From positions 35,426,113-35,490,112 of the forward strand of contig OX457047.1 of assembly GCA_949752735.1 (NCBI GenBank): a stretch of 64,000 nt of DNA. Direction: 5' to 3'. Positions 1-11,377 of the stretch are shown piece after piece. Each line of letters starts with the position of its first letter. The first letter of the stretch is position 1. The translations under genes and the position numbers were made by a program. Under the pieces are notes generated by a model. The model did no database searches and was not told where the DNA came from. It saw nothing but the letters and a program-made list of their open reading frames with translations. This DNA comes from Lumbricus terrestris (Eukaryota > Annelida > Clitellata > Crassiclitellata > Lumbricidae).

Positions 1-182
1 TTTCACAACGAGATCAGTCAACTGAGTCTCTACCCAGAACACAGTGGCTCGGTGGATCAACTCCTTGAGGACATGGTCACTCTGCACATCAAAGGCATCA
101 ATCCACTTGAAGATGATGGAACACAGATCAAGCTTGTCTTCAAACTGGAAGATGGAAGCAGGGTGCTCTTCAAGCCACACAG
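1..182 (+). CDS. FAM20-like exon A (partial at window edge)
   Basis: Open from base 1 and read as FHNEISQLSLYPEHSG and so on through LFKPHR. It ends at a GTAGGC donor at 183 in phase 2. It encodes the N-lobe start, including the lysine of the LFKP motif. The true 5' end of the exon may lie outside the window. Confidence 0.88.
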
Positions 183-3100
183 GTAGGCTAAACGTTCGTT
201 TCCAGTTAAATAGGCAACTTAGCGACCAAGGCCGTAGCTAGAGGGTGTTTTGGGTGTTTGAACACCCTCCGAAATGAAAATGTAAATCTGAAATAATATA
301 GGCCTATTTACTATCACATGATAGTGACTATAGTGTGTAATGTAACTTCGAGCAGAAAGTAGTCGAAAATCGTGGAAAATATTGTTATTTGCACTGCAGT
401 GAACGTACTACGAGCGAAAAAAGGTTAGAAAAGCAGGCGATGACTAAAAAAGGTCGGCAGAAATTTGAACGACTAAAAAGGTCGTCAGGAAATTTCGCCC
501 AAAAGAAAAAGTCGGGAAAACACTCCCCGAAATAAAATCCTGTCTACGGCCTTGTTAGCGATCTTCGATTATCATTTAGTCATAGAGATTTGTTGCATAT
601 AGGCTATATGTTCGTTAACAGATTCACGGTAGGCCTAAGCGTTCTTCTTTAGTCAAGAAGTTTATTGACTTTAAATTATTTTATTATAGAGATTGGGTTA
701 AATTATCGTTCTTTGTAGCCTTTATTCATTGGTGCCACTTTATCGATTCATTCCACCTAACGATTGCAGTCGTGAGCCTACTGAGCAGACTTTGCGTCGC
801 GCTCACTTACCTTTCGTCTCAGATTCAGGTTTACTTACCATGCCCGCTTTTCAAATGAGAAAATGAAAGAATGAAAATAAATTAAGGTCAATGGAATTTA
901 TTAAATCCAAGTTGTAGGTTTCCCCATCAGACATCAGGGATAGGCCTACACTTGCAGTGCTTCGAGTGAGAGCCCAATTTCCTGTTGTGAATAATTTAGG
1001 CTGACCAATAATGAAGTTTTCTTTGTGGAGTTGGCCGAAGCCATAAATATTCACTTGAAAGAAAGTTGTTTTCCAATTTAGTTAAGAGAAAAAAACTGGA
1101 AATTATTTATTTTTAGATATTTCATATACATAATTTATTTGACCGTAATCAAGATTTAGATGTTCAATTATTGCGTGTATAGATGTTGATTCTTTTTCCG
1201 GAAAACTATACATGGAGAAATTGTAGGCACGTATTTATCTGAAAAAATAGCCAAGAATTATTCCAGCGACTCAATTCAGTAGGCCTAGGTTAAGCTTCAA
1301 GTTACAGTACATGCAGTGGCGTAGCCAGTTATTTTTTCATGGGGGGGGCAGTGGGGTGGCAGCTTAAAATGATGGGGTGGCTACCGTTGGCAATTAAAGC
1401 GTGCATCGGCATCGGTATATTGCCATAGACTATGTATTTTTAGATTTTGGATGTATTACAGTATTGGACATAATACGCATGCAAGCCTCACTAGCTTGCC
1501 TGTCCCACAGTGCACTATAGTGGCCTGTCCCACTTTCCCATCACCCATGTCCTATAAAAAGTTGTACAGGAAGTTGTATAAAAAATAAAATAAGTCAGAA
1601 ATTATATAACATTCTTTAATTCTTTATCACTCGTAACAAGTAAAAAGTAAAACAAACCCAGGGATTGGGAGGGCAGCTGGGGGGCAGCCCTCTCATTTGG
1701 GGGGCGGGGCGGCTGCCCCCCTGCCCCCCGTAGTTACGCCACTGAGTACATGAGCACATTTTATGTCTTTGAGTATTGTCTGAATTATGCAAATTTTTGC
1801 TGCTGTTAAAGATTCCTGTCTTAAAATGAGCATGATTCGCGTTGACCTCTTTACTTACGTATACGAAAAGGAGTGGCGTGGTTTTGTAAGTAGCCTAAGT
1901 ATAGTTGAAGTTGCTAAAGACAATGTGACAAAGCTTTTCTTTAGATACAAAAAAGCATGGATCTTAAGGTTGACTTCCTTTCTGTTTTTATTGTCCTAAT
2001 TCAGTTAAAAATAGCTTACTGGTTAAGTTTTCGATCAGAGAACTTATTCTGATAATTATTACCTGACCTCGGTCGCAACATCTAAAGATCATTAAATGCG
2101 ATTTAATTGGATGAATAATTATTGTAATTATTATTGTGACAGGCTTCCCAGAGACGATGAAGCTTCGTTGGATCTTTATTACATGTACGAACGGGAAAGA
2201 CATACGTCGGAAATTGCCGCTTTCCACCTGGACAGGTATTGTTATAGGTTGATAAACTTATTGTGATTAGTCACAGGTAAAAGGACAGGTATTATAGGCT
2301 AATAATTTATTGTGATTAGTCACAGGTAAAAGGACAGGTATTATAGGCTAATAATTTATTGTGATTAGTCACAGGTAAAAGGACAGGTATTGTAGGTTAA
2401 TAACTTATTATAATTAGTCACAGGTAAAAGGACAGGTATTGTAGGTTAATAGCTTATTATAATTAGTCACAGGTAAAAGGACAGGTATTGTAGGTTAATA
2501 GCTTATTATAATTAGTCACAGGTAAAAGGACAGGTATTGTAGGTTAATAGCTTATTGTGATTAGTCACAGGTAAAAGGACAGGTATTGTAGGTTAATAAC
2601 CTATTATAATTAGTCACAGGTCAATAGATGACATCATCTATGAATAGGCAAACTATTGTGCGACCGGATTAGGTTGTCAATAGAGGGGTTACACAGATAG
2701 GGGGAAAATGCAGTTGTTTGTATTCCCGTAGAAATAGCACAGGATGGATTATGTTATAAGAGAGCAGGAGAGAGAGAGACAGACAGACAAACAGACAGAC
2801 AGACAAAGACAGAGACAGAGAGAGAGAGACGGAGAGGAAGGAAGGATGGAAGGGAAGGAGGAGGGAGGGAGGGAGGGAGAGAGGGAGGGAGGGAGGAAGG
2901 AAGGGAGTAAGGAAGTAAGGAAGGAAGGAAGGAAGGAAGGAGGGAGGGAAGGAAGGAAGGAATGAAGGGAAAAAGAGAAGATTTGTAATTCGGGAATTGT
3001 TTTTCCGTGACAGGCTGTTGGGTTTTCGACGTGTTCCTCCTGTTGCCGGGAGAGTGATCGACATGGTAGAAGACATTTACGATCACGCAGACGACGAACT

Positions 3101-6100
3101 CAAGGACACGTTCTACAAGTCACCAAGTATGTACATACTTACTTGACACTCATTCTGCGACGTCATTCCAACAGGTCATAGTTCAAGTTGCATGCTTAAT
3201 TCCTCGGCAAAAATGCAATAAAAATGCAGGTATAATATTATACTTGAGTAAAAGATCGAAATCCTCTCAGCGAACACAGACCTCATGCTGGGTTGATATC
3301 ATGAGAAATTAGGAATGAGTCCTTTAACAGAACGGTAATCGTAAACTCAAGATTTCTAAAGCGCCACTTGAAAGCCAAGCGCGGGTCACCAGCTTACTCA
3401 CGAGCGCTGAAATAGCACTGGATGGATTATGCTATAACGGTAAAAGCAGCTATAGCCTAACGGATAACTATTTCCAGAAGATTTTCAGGCAGATATTGAA
3501 CGCACATCATATTACATAACCATAACCATAACCATCAATTTTATTGCACCAATATAACAAAAACATTTTTATGAAGTATATATACATAACAGTTGGTTAC
3601 AAACGGAAACCCAGAAGGGATTAGAAGTCCTACTGGTAGTGCTACCTATATGCACGCTTACAGATTCAAGATGGTAGATAGGCAAGTATCATGTAAATAT
3701 TTATTCAGGCGCCCTTGTAACGGCATGGCTGTGTTACGGCGCCATAGAAATCGTCATTGCTATTATTATTATTTACTAGCATTTAGGCAGGTATCATTTA
3801 TCATATCATAAACTTACTGAACACCTTGTGTATCTCTTCGATTTTTATTGAGTACTAGCTGGGGAACCCGGCGTTGCCCGGGAAATTTAGGATTCGATCC
3901 GCTCCGGCCACAACCCCACCACACCCCACCCCACCACACTGCGACCTCTATACCAGTACGCCACCGGAGAAAATTTGGGTTTGACGAAAATTTCCACCCC
4001 ATCCCACCCCACCCCACCTCTCCACCCCCAACCCCCTCCCACACCCACCACCCCCACTCCACCCACCCTACCTCCCACTCCATCCCCCTCCACCCCACCC
4101 ACACCCCTCCACTCCACCTCAACCCAACTCCCTCGCTCCACCCCACCCCAACCCCCACCCATCCCCAACCCCACCCCTCGACCCCTACGCCACCCCACCC
4201 CACCACCTCCACCTCCACCCCTCACCTCCATCCCACCCCTCCACTCCACTTTAGACACCTCTAAAACGGTTAAAATTACTGCTTTTATACGTGGCAAGCG
4301 AATGAACATTTTTAGCGAAAATCAGTGTTTTTGACCCCCCGCACCCTGGCCCCCCTGGTGGTAGAGATGTGCCAACCACTGATCCGGGGGGTTCTGGTGG
4401 ACCTCTATCTAGGAAAAAAATTCAAATCAATAGCTGCGTTTTTATGAAAAAAATTTGGGGGTTTCGCTCCCCACCCTGGCCCCCATTGTGGTAGAGAATC
4501 GCTAACCCCTCGCCTTTGCGTCTCGTGCCGAGACCTACGCAGTAGTGAAGGTTTGGAGTGAAAAGCTCAAAAACTGTGAGCGTGCATTCTGGACAAAGTC
4601 ACAAACATACATACATACAAACATAGTCACATCCTTCCTTATAGATATAGATAATCTGGATATACACATGATGCAGTCTTAACTAAAAACATAAACATTC
4701 GCAGTCAGGGCAACATGATGTTGTTAAGCTATCAAACCTTAACTAAGAAAAGGAACAAAACGAAATAAACCTTAACTAGAAAGAAAAAGAAAAGAGTATA
4801 GAATAGAAGTGTTGTTACTGTATATGGGGTATAGTCAGAGTGAAGGTAAAGAGTGGAGCTAATACTTCAGTCCAGTTAACCACGGACGTAATTGATGCTT
4901 AAAGGAATTAAGATTAGGGTTGCTACGAATACTTTGAGGAATTCTATTCCACTCCCTTGGACCTATACTATGCATTTAATCGAAAATTTTCTAGTTAGTA
5001 CGAGCAGGTGCACTTCTGTATGAGTCAAGGTTTCTCGTGTTGTATCATCTATGTATGCAAACATGCACAAAATGCGCACATGAGCACGACTAGACATTGT
5101 TGTGATCGGTGTACAACATAAACCTCCTTATGTAGCGCAAGTTTTCATTCACGATGCGCAGTTGGAAACGAATGTTTCTACGGGCTGTGCGAATACTTCT
5201 GCGACGCCGGTCACGGCATCTGCGGCAACGGAAGTCGACTGGAAGGTTCGTTGACCGCCTACCTTCCTTCAAGGTCAATCGCTCCGAGGGAAACGCTGAA
5301 GAACCCGTGGCGAAGATCCTACTCCAAGTACGAGGATGCGGGGTGGGAAACGACGGATGATGGGAGGGAGTACTGTGACTTCGTCCGCAGTCTGCCCCCC
5401 TGGGACACGGACAGCGCCCTACTCACCCTCATCGATGCTCATATTTTTGACTTCCTCACCGGTAAGCATTATTGTATTTGTGGCTTCTATTGCGCCGGGG
5501 ATGATGATGCACTGCAGGGTATGAAACGATGACACACCAAGATGACCCTGCAGTCTATGTATGATATGCAGGGTCAATGGCCAGAGGATAATTATTATTA
5601 TGCAACGAAGATGGAAACTTTGGAACGGTCGAAAGGCATTTTGAAATAGGCAAGTCAAGAGAGAATAGAGGATTCAGACACATTATGTGGGTTGCAGAGG
5701 TGGGGTAGAAGGAGTAGATGGAGAGGGAGAGGGAGAGGGAGAGGGAGAGGGAGAGGGAGAGGGTGAGGGAAACGGAGTGGGAGAGCGAGAGGGAGAGGGA
5801 GAGGGAGAGGGAGAGCGAGAGGGAGAGGGAGAGCGAGAGGGAGAGGGAGAGCGAGAGGGAGAGGAAGACGGAGAGGGAGAGGGAGTAGACATGCGAACGA
5901 ATTAGCAGACTGATAGAGAAGCAACGTGTTCATCATGTCGTCATCACTGGCCCTCTGTCTGTCTGTTCGTCTGTCTGCCTGTCTATCTGTGTGTTTGTCT
6001 GTCTATCTGTCTGTAAATTTCAGTCTGTCTGTCTGACAGTGTCTGTCAATGACGAACCGACTGTAGGTTATGCTTCGTCCGTAGTAGTGCCATTGTCATC

Positions 6101-8104
6101 CCTCTATTGTAAAGTAGGCGCTAATTATCATCCAAAATATCCATCAATTCTGGTTGTAAGAATGTTATTCTTTTCCGAAGTAAGAATTCCGCGGTGAACA
6201 TTCTCTGCTTACCGCATGTATGCACATATGTATTATTTTGTGGTGACTGCAGGTAATAAAGACAGACATCACCTCGAAGTCTTTGAAGAATTCGACAATG
6301 GTTCATCCCCGGCTCTCTTCGACAACGGCAAAGGGTAAGCTTCTGCAGTCTGTCCCTATAGCCAACTGTTTTCTCTCTATATCGTGTATAATTTATATAG
6401 ACAATGATACAAACATTATTATAATATTATATATTATATACATAATACGCACAGGCATGCGCACATGAATACATACTTAATACAAACAGGGCTTGAAGTG
6501 TGGTTGGACGGTCATGGACGGCGTCCATGCACTTATTTTAAAATCTGAACGCCGCCCTGCCAGTTATTGGCCAGCCTGGAAAGGTATGGAGCGTCCAGGC
6601 ACTTCTTTTGGAGAGACCTATTTTTCCACAATTTAAGCACTGAATACAAACATCCATATTATATGCATGCATAGGCCTACATGCATGCATTCCTATAGCC
6701 TACACACAAGTCCTTCACTCGCAATTGCTCGTGCGCTTCGGCGTGAAACTCCGTAGCAGTGTACGCGCTGCAGTCGGGACTCGGGAGCGTATCTGAGTAG
6801 TAAGCTTGAAGTGAGCGCTATGACCTATGGCAAATGCAAAAACTAAAAATCGAATACGAACGGATAGGGCCTACTTCAACCGCTACCTGAGGCTACCTCG
6901 AGGCAAAAATGCGTCGAAGGTAAGCCCAGTAAATGCTTTAAAAATTGCAGGATTTGTCCACCGAACAACAATTAACCAAACTTGTTCGCTACTCGTAAGA
7001 CAGAGCATCATGCATGAACCGTTAACCATGGGCGGAGACCTAGGGGGGACAGGGGGGACGGCCCCCCCAATAAAAGTGTTGGGGGGACGGTCCATGCATT
7101 TGTCCCCCTCCCAATGTCTGAGCGCCAAGACTTTTTTTGGCCGCGAAAATAGAAAATTTCGTCAAGATTTGGTCGGATGACTAAAAAAAAAGGTCATCAA
7201 CTTTTTTGGCGGCGAAAATACTAATTTTTTCCGAGTTTTCGGCCGGTCGTCAGAAATTTTTCAGAAAATCTCGCATCTTTCCGTCCCCCCCCAATTTTCG
7301 GCCCAGCTCTCCGCCTATGCGTTAACGCTGAACGAAAGTCCTGCGTGCATGGCCAGGAATTAAGATGAAGATATGCGTGAAGCATGGCGAAACTCTTCGC
7401 CTTATTGCCACTGCCTAAACTTCCCTAAAGTAACGCAAATCAAGCTATACTTACTTGAAAACTTTGCCAGAGTTTCTAATAATTAGGCCTCATCAATGTT
7501 ACATGTATGTCACGTCAGTTAGCGTTCGTATTTAGTGCAAAAACGACGACTGTAATTTTTGTGCAAGTTCTTTTCATTTGTCTCTGATAAAATCTCCGAA
7601 TTTCCACCTCTAAGTTCCAATTTTTTGGGATGATATAATTATTATAGTTTGTCCGTTACTTTTTAATACAAGAACTAAGAACGTTTCGTTCCTAACCAAT
7701 GCCCATGGCATTTTTTCATGACATATTTTAGGCCGCTATAATAATTTATACTGTACTTGCAAACAAGAAATGCCTACATAATCCTCAAATACACAATGGC
7801 TATCATCATCATATTATATCATGTATCTTATTTGCAAACATTTGTGCGTCAACGGGCATTTTGATTGACGTCTAGCTGTCTGTACGTATGCATAAGTTAT
7901 GTTGCATGTCTGTGCGTCCATTCTTCTGTCTGTCTGTCCGTTTGTCTATCTTTGCTTGCATCCGTTTATCGTCATTTCCTGTCCGGGCATTCGTCCACTT
8001 ATTTGTCCGTCTGCCTGCCTATCTCTGCTTCCGTGTGTCTGTCTGGGTGCATGTATGCGTGCATCCGTCTCACTGACAATACGTCTGCCAGTATAGCAGG
8101 TCTG

Positions 8105-8148
<44 letters not shown>

Positions 8149-9066
8149 ATAATTTCATCCGTCCATCCGTCCAGTCCATCTGTTTGTCTATTCGCCTAAT
8201 TGTGAGATATTCATCATTTGGGTTATTTCGCATTTTTTGATCTTTTGAATTATTCGCGATCGATAATTTCTCTGCCTCTCTCTTTCTCTATGTATGTGTT
8301 TGTCTGTCTGTCTATCCGCTCATCTGTCTGTCTGTCTGCCTATGTGTCTGTCTATGTGTCTGTCTGTCCATCCGCGCATCTGTCTGTCTGTCTATGTGTC
8401 TGTCTGTGTCTGTCTGTCCGTCCATCAACTCATCTGCCTGTCTGTCTATGTGTCTGTCTGTCTGCCTATGTGTCTGTCTGTCTGCCTATGTGTCTGTCTA
8501 TGTGTCTGTCTGTCCATCCACGCATCTGTCTGTCTGTCTATGTGTCTGTCTGTCTGCCTGTGTGTCTGTCTGTCCATCAGCTCATCTGCCTGTCTCTCTG
8601 TCTATGTGTCTGTCTATGTGTCTGTATGTCTGTCTATGTGTCTATCTATGTGTCTGTATGTCTGTCTGTGTATCTGTTTGTCCATCCATCCACCCGTCTG
8701 TCTGTCTGCCACTCTTTCAATCTGTCTGCCTATTTCTTCCGCCTGTATATGTGCTCTGCCCTGGGAAATTTCAGCTTTGGCCGCGCGACGTACGACGTGA
8801 TCAGCATCCTCGCTCCGCTCTATCAGTGTTGCATCGTTCGATATGCCACCGTGCTGCGGCTGCTGGAACTGGAGACGGCGGGGGAGGGACGGTTGCTTAG
8901 CGACCGGATGCGGCTGTCGCTGTCCAGAGATCTTCTCCAGGGCATCCTGACGGAAGCGCACCTGGAAGCGCTCGACCGGAGAGTCTCCATCGTCCTCCAT
9001 CACATCCACGACTGCATCCGACAGACGAAGGACATCAACGATGTCGTCAAAGATGTCGACGGTTGA
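1..9066 (+). CDS. FAM20-family secreted/Golgi kinase, FAM20C-like (3' part of gene, six exons)
   Basis: Spliced gene; coding exons 1-182 (cut by the window), 2143-2235, 3014-3126, 5162-5461, 6253-6334 and 8775-9066. All phases agree and they give 353 residues plus TGA. The family consists of Golgi/secreted atypical kinases; FAM20C phosphorylates secreted proteins at S-x-E sites and FAM20B phosphorylates xylose of proteoglycan linkers. Seen here, in partial-protein numbering: LFKP with the ATP-contacting Lys58, EIAAFHLDR with Glu84, a four-Cys cluster (CFYGLC, FC, IC) near 132-147, NPWRRSY, the catalytic DRHH motif with Asp233, the metal-binding FDNGKGFG with Asp253, and SILAPLYQCC. Eight cysteines match the family's four disulfides. 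Glu84 is kept, whereas the FAM20A pseudokinase has Gln there, so an active enzyme is inferred. Overall wording is closer to FAM20C than FAM20B. The signal peptide and N-terminal region lie upstream of the window. Confidence 0.93.
1314..1744. mobile_element. hAT-type MITE, 8-bp TSD AGTACATG
   Basis: It begins CAGTGGCGTAGCC and ends with GTTACGCCACTG. AGTACATG is present on both sides (1306-1313 and 1745-1752). It lies in FAM20-like intron 1. The body is G-rich and non-coding. An 8-bp duplication with CAGTGGCG-type ends is typical of hAT elements. Confidence 0.85.
2143..2235 (+). CDS. FAM20-like exon B
   Basis: It follows a TGTGACAG acceptor and encodes RLPRDDEASLDLYY through EIAAFHLDR, which carries the conserved Glu of the N-lobe. 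The donor is GACAG/GTATT at 2236. This donor motif is repeated downstream seven more times in the intron (see the repeat at 2284-2620). Confidence 0.93.
2284..2620 (+). repeat. 49-bp tandem repeat copied from the exon B splice donor
   Basis: Seven copies of GACAGGTATT start at 2284, 2333, 2382, 2431, 2480, 2529 and 2578, exactly 49 bases apart. Each unit also carries CACAGGTAAAAG. The genuine exon donor at 2231-2240 has the same ten bases, 53 bases before the first copy. Confidence 0.93.
2760..2966 (+). repeat. Purine-rich AGAC/GGAA microsatellite
   Basis: It passes from (GA) and (GACA) units into (GGAA/GGGA) units with almost no pyrimidines on the + strand. It sits in FAM20-like intron 2, about 50 bases before exon C. 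Long open frames here are repeat artefacts. Confidence 0.9.
3014..3126 (+). CDS. FAM20-like exon C
   Basis: It encodes LLGFRRVPPVAGRVIDMVED through TFYKSP. LGFRR-P is the family's strongly conserved stretch after HLDR. The acceptor is CGTGACAG at 3013 and the donor is GTATGT at 3127, phase 1. Confidence 0.93.
3350..3415 (+). repeat. Dispersed repeat copy (three in window)
   Basis: A segment reading GCGCCACTTGAAAGCC, then GCACCAGCTTA-like sequence and ACGAGCGCT. It recurs at 39408-39466 in the same orientation and at 10397-10458 inverted. The family is not recognised. The GCGCC and GCGCT ends resemble the SINE/LINE tail. Confidence 0.6.
3858..4660 (+). repeat. Dispersed repeat with CCCGGCGTTGCCCGGG end and CCACCCC satellite
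   Basis: It starts ACTAGCTGGGGAACCCGGCG, contains a 330-base (CCACCCC)-like tract (3910-4250), then CCCCCC-rich flanks, and ends in CATACATACATACAAACATA and TATAGATATAGATA. The CCCGGCGTTGCCCGGG motif recurs inverted at 32757-32776. The family is unassigned; a retroelement tail is possible. Confidence 0.55.
5162..5461 (+). CDS. FAM20-like exon D
   Basis: It encodes GNECFYGLCEYFC through SPLT-like to FDFLTG, with the four-cysteine cluster, EGSLTAYLPS and NPWRRSY, followed by the YCD motif. The acceptor is GCGCAG before 5162 and the donor is GTAAGC at 5462. The acceptor was chosen because it gives the family reading SPIGNECFYG across the junction with exon C. Confidence 0.93.
5715..5890 (+). 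repeat. GAGAGG hexamer array
   Basis: Roughly thirty units of GAGAGG with variants GAGCGA and GAGTGG, in FAM20-like intron 4. All frames are open because six is divisible by three. No gene is inferred. Confidence 0.92.
5945..6045 (+). repeat. CTGT microsatellite
   Basis: Degenerate (CTGT)n with TTCG and ATCT interruptions, in intron 4 of the FAM20-like gene. Confidence 0.85.
6253..6334 (+). CDS. FAM20-like exon E (catalytic loop)
   Basis: Short exon encoding GNKDRHHLEVFEEFDNG through FDNGKG. It holds the catalytic DRHH and the DNG metal-binding Asp. The acceptor is GACTGCAG and the donor is GTAAGC at 6335, phase 2. Confidence 0.94.
6487..6642. mobile_element. Short hAT-type MITE, TSD AATACAAA
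   Basis: It starts CAGGGCTTGAAGTG and ends AATTTAAGCACTG. The duplication AATACAAA is present at 6479-6486 and 6643-6650. Length 156 bases, in FAM20-like intron 5. No coding content. Confidence 0.82.
6712..6832 (+). mobile_element. SINE 3' fragment
   Basis: It matches the 3' two thirds of the full SINE at 13528: TCCTTCACTCGCAATTGCTC, the CTTCGGCGTGAAACTCC block, the GCAGTCGGGA block, then TCTGAGTAG and GCGCTATGAC. The tRNA-like 5' part with the B box is absent. Confidence 0.8.
7027..7319. mobile_element. MITE with CATGGGCGGAG ends
   Basis: Starts CATGGGCGGAG and ends CTCCGCCTATG. CGTTAAC is duplicated on both sides (7020-7026 and 7320-7326). It shares its ends with the element at 52589-52738. 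It lies in FAM20-like intron 5, and the interior has G/C homopolymer runs. Confidence 0.75.
7905..8745 (+). repeat. CTGT/CTAT/CCAT microsatellite block before exon 6
   Basis: Two blocks (7905-8160 and 8285-8745) of CTGT, CTAT and CCAT units, with repeated higher-order modules such as CTATGTGTCTGTCTGTC. It ends about 30 bases before the acceptor of the terminal FAM20-like exon. Long open frames in it are artefacts. Confidence 0.92.
8775..9066 (+). CDS. FAM20-like terminal exon
   Basis: It encodes FGRATYDVISILAPLYQCC through VVKDVDG and a TGA stop. The acceptor is AATTTCAG at 8774, and it lies only about 70 bases after a 450-base CTGT-type pyrimidine-rich repeat. A possible polyadenylation signal AATAAA occurs at 10221-10226. 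The sequence between is a degenerate ACTG repeat. Confidence 0.93.
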
Positions 9067-9890
9067 ACTGACTTACTTACTAACCGACTCACTGACTGAT
9101 CGACTGACTGAATGACTTAGTAAATGACTAACTGATCAACTGACTAACCGACTGAGTGACTAGATAACTAACTAACTGCCTAACTGACAAACTGACTTAC
9201 TGACAAACCAACTGACTGACTGACTGAGTGATTGACTGACTGACTGACTTACCTACTGACTGACTGACTGATCGACTGACTGACTGACTTACTAAATGAC
9301 TAACTGATCAACTGACTAACCGACTGAGTGACTAGATAACTAACTAACTGCCTAACTGACAAACTGACTTACTGACAAACCAACTGACTGACTGACTGAG
9401 TGATTGACTGACTGACTGACTTACCTACTGACTGACTGACTGACTGACTGACTGACTGACTGACTGACTGACTGACTGAGTGCCTGACTGACTGACTGAC
9501 TATCTATTAAATTGACTGAATGACTGACTGGCTGACTGACTGACTGACTGACTGACTGTCTGTCTATTAAATTGACTTACTGACTGACTGAGTTTTAAAC
9601 TAACTGATGACTGACTGATCAATGTTTTACTAACTAATTAACTTACTTACCAACTAACTAGCTAACTGGCTAATTGTCTAACTGGTTAATTGACTAACTA
9701 ACTGATTGTCTGACTAACTCACTGTCTGTCTGACTAAGAGTGAATTGGTGAATTGATGGACTGGCTAACTGGCTAACTAACTGACTAACTCACCAAATGA
9801 CTAACTAAAATTATTGCTAACTGGCTGACTAGCTGACTATTGTTTTATCGACTAACTTATCAACTGACTGACTAACTGACTGCCTGATTA
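9067..9890 (+). repeat. ACTG/ACTA degenerate satellite directly after the FAM20-like stop
   Basis: Degenerate (GACT)n. A module starting TAAATGACTAACTGATCAAC at 9121 recurs at 9293, a 172-base higher-order duplication. The satellite starts within the stop-codon region, so it probably forms the start of the 3' UTR. Confidence 0.9.
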
Positions 9891-11116
9891 ATTAACTAAT
9901 CCATGGTAAAGTAGCCTATCAGCTGTTAATTAGCGATTTCAATGTAGACTTGTAAACAGTTTTGTAAACGATCTTGTGTAGGCTAATGATGCTTCACACT
10001 GTTGACTGATTTATCCGGTGAAATAACTGCAGAGATTCATGATCTGCCTCGATATGTTTATTTAAACATTTATTTATTTCAATACTTAAGCCTATTCATT
10101 CGATTGATTATCTAATATCTATTTAAGTATATATTATTTTGTTTACTTTTATCTCGCTTCTTCTGTCGTAAGTCGCGATCAATTCTTATGTTTAGGCAAA
10201 CCATTTCCAGCACAAACAATAATAAAATATGTTTTTCATAGAGAAACTATAGACTTCCAATCAGTAGACCTGACTGTTGCACATAAAACAAAAACTGAAT
10301 CACTAACTTTGAATCAAAACTAAATTTGAATCAATATTTTTATATTGTTGTTTCTTATCTAAAATGTGATGCGGAATGCACCCTTCTTCCAAGCTGAGTG
10401 TTCCAAGCGCTCGTCGATAAGCTGGTGCCCTGCGTTTACTTTCTGAGTGGCGTTCTAGAAATTTGGAGATAACGATTACGATTACAAAACAATAGTGAAA
10501 GTGTAAATTTTTACTGCAGATCCAAATTGCCAAACGTCGATAGCCTACATCATAGGCCTAATTATTCAAATCGATGTTCCTATTTATTAGCCTAATGCAA
10601 AATGGGGTGTTCGGCTTGCAATCTGTAGGAAAATGAGAAAATATTGAAGTGTATGGCGCGCATAGATCATAACGGTATAGCGACTCGGCACACTTTGAAA
10701 ACCACCAGCAATAACCAAACCATGGATGTTTGTTTATTGGTTGTGCATATAATCTGGTCACAAAACAATCTAAAAAGAGCTGTAATATGCTAAAGCAATA
10801 TCTGTCGACTGCAACGACCTTTGTTGTCATAAGCTGTCATTAAATCATTATATCCATCACCAAATTGCGATCAGCAATATTATTAATGTCTAATCAAGAA
10901 CAGACACTTAATGTCTTGTGTAGACAGAGTAATCTATTATAAATCTTCATAGTTCATCTAAACATATAATATTATGTTGTGGAGGTGGCTATATGCCTAA
11001 TGGATTACACTCTGGATGGTTGGTAGGCTAAGTGCTTACATTAGGCGGTTAGAATCCCGTAGGATCATGGGTTTAGCTCTTGCTTCATTCCTAGGTTGGC
11101 ACTTAAAGTACACAGA
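9891..11116. other. Unannotated non-coding stretch
   Basis: AT-rich sequence with no convincing exon. It holds a possible polyA signal at 10221 and an inverted copy of the dispersed repeat (10397-10458). Short open frames show no recognisable protein content. Confidence 0.5.
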
Positions 11117-11124
11117 GCGTGCAC

Positions 11125-11369
11125 TAGTGGCGGCGCTAGTGGGACTAGGGGGGCTATTTCCCCCTATAAAAGGCAACCCGGGACTAGGCCCCCCTAACAT
11201 CTTTTTTGACATGTAAGACAGAAATATTTCCACGATAAGCTCGCTAAAAATGAAACATGACTAAAAAAAAAGGTCGTCAGAAAATTTGGCAGATGAAATT
11301 TCCTCCGCGAGGGTTCAGTCAGTCAGCCCCCCCCAAAAAAACCCAACTGAAATCCTGGTGACGCCACTG
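11125..11369. mobile_element. hAT-type MITE, TSD GCGTGCAC
   Basis: Ends are TAGTGGCGGCGCTAG and CTGGTGACGCCACTG. GCGTGCAC flanks both sides (11117-11124 and 11370-11377). 245 bases, G/C-run-rich, with no coding content. Confidence 0.83.
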
Positions 11370-11377
11370 GCGTGCAC

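Noticed and set aside
8218..8774. Long frame of LSVCLSVC repeats upstream of the last FAM20-like exon
   Set aside because: CTGT microsatellite translation. The true exon starts at 8775 after the acceptor.
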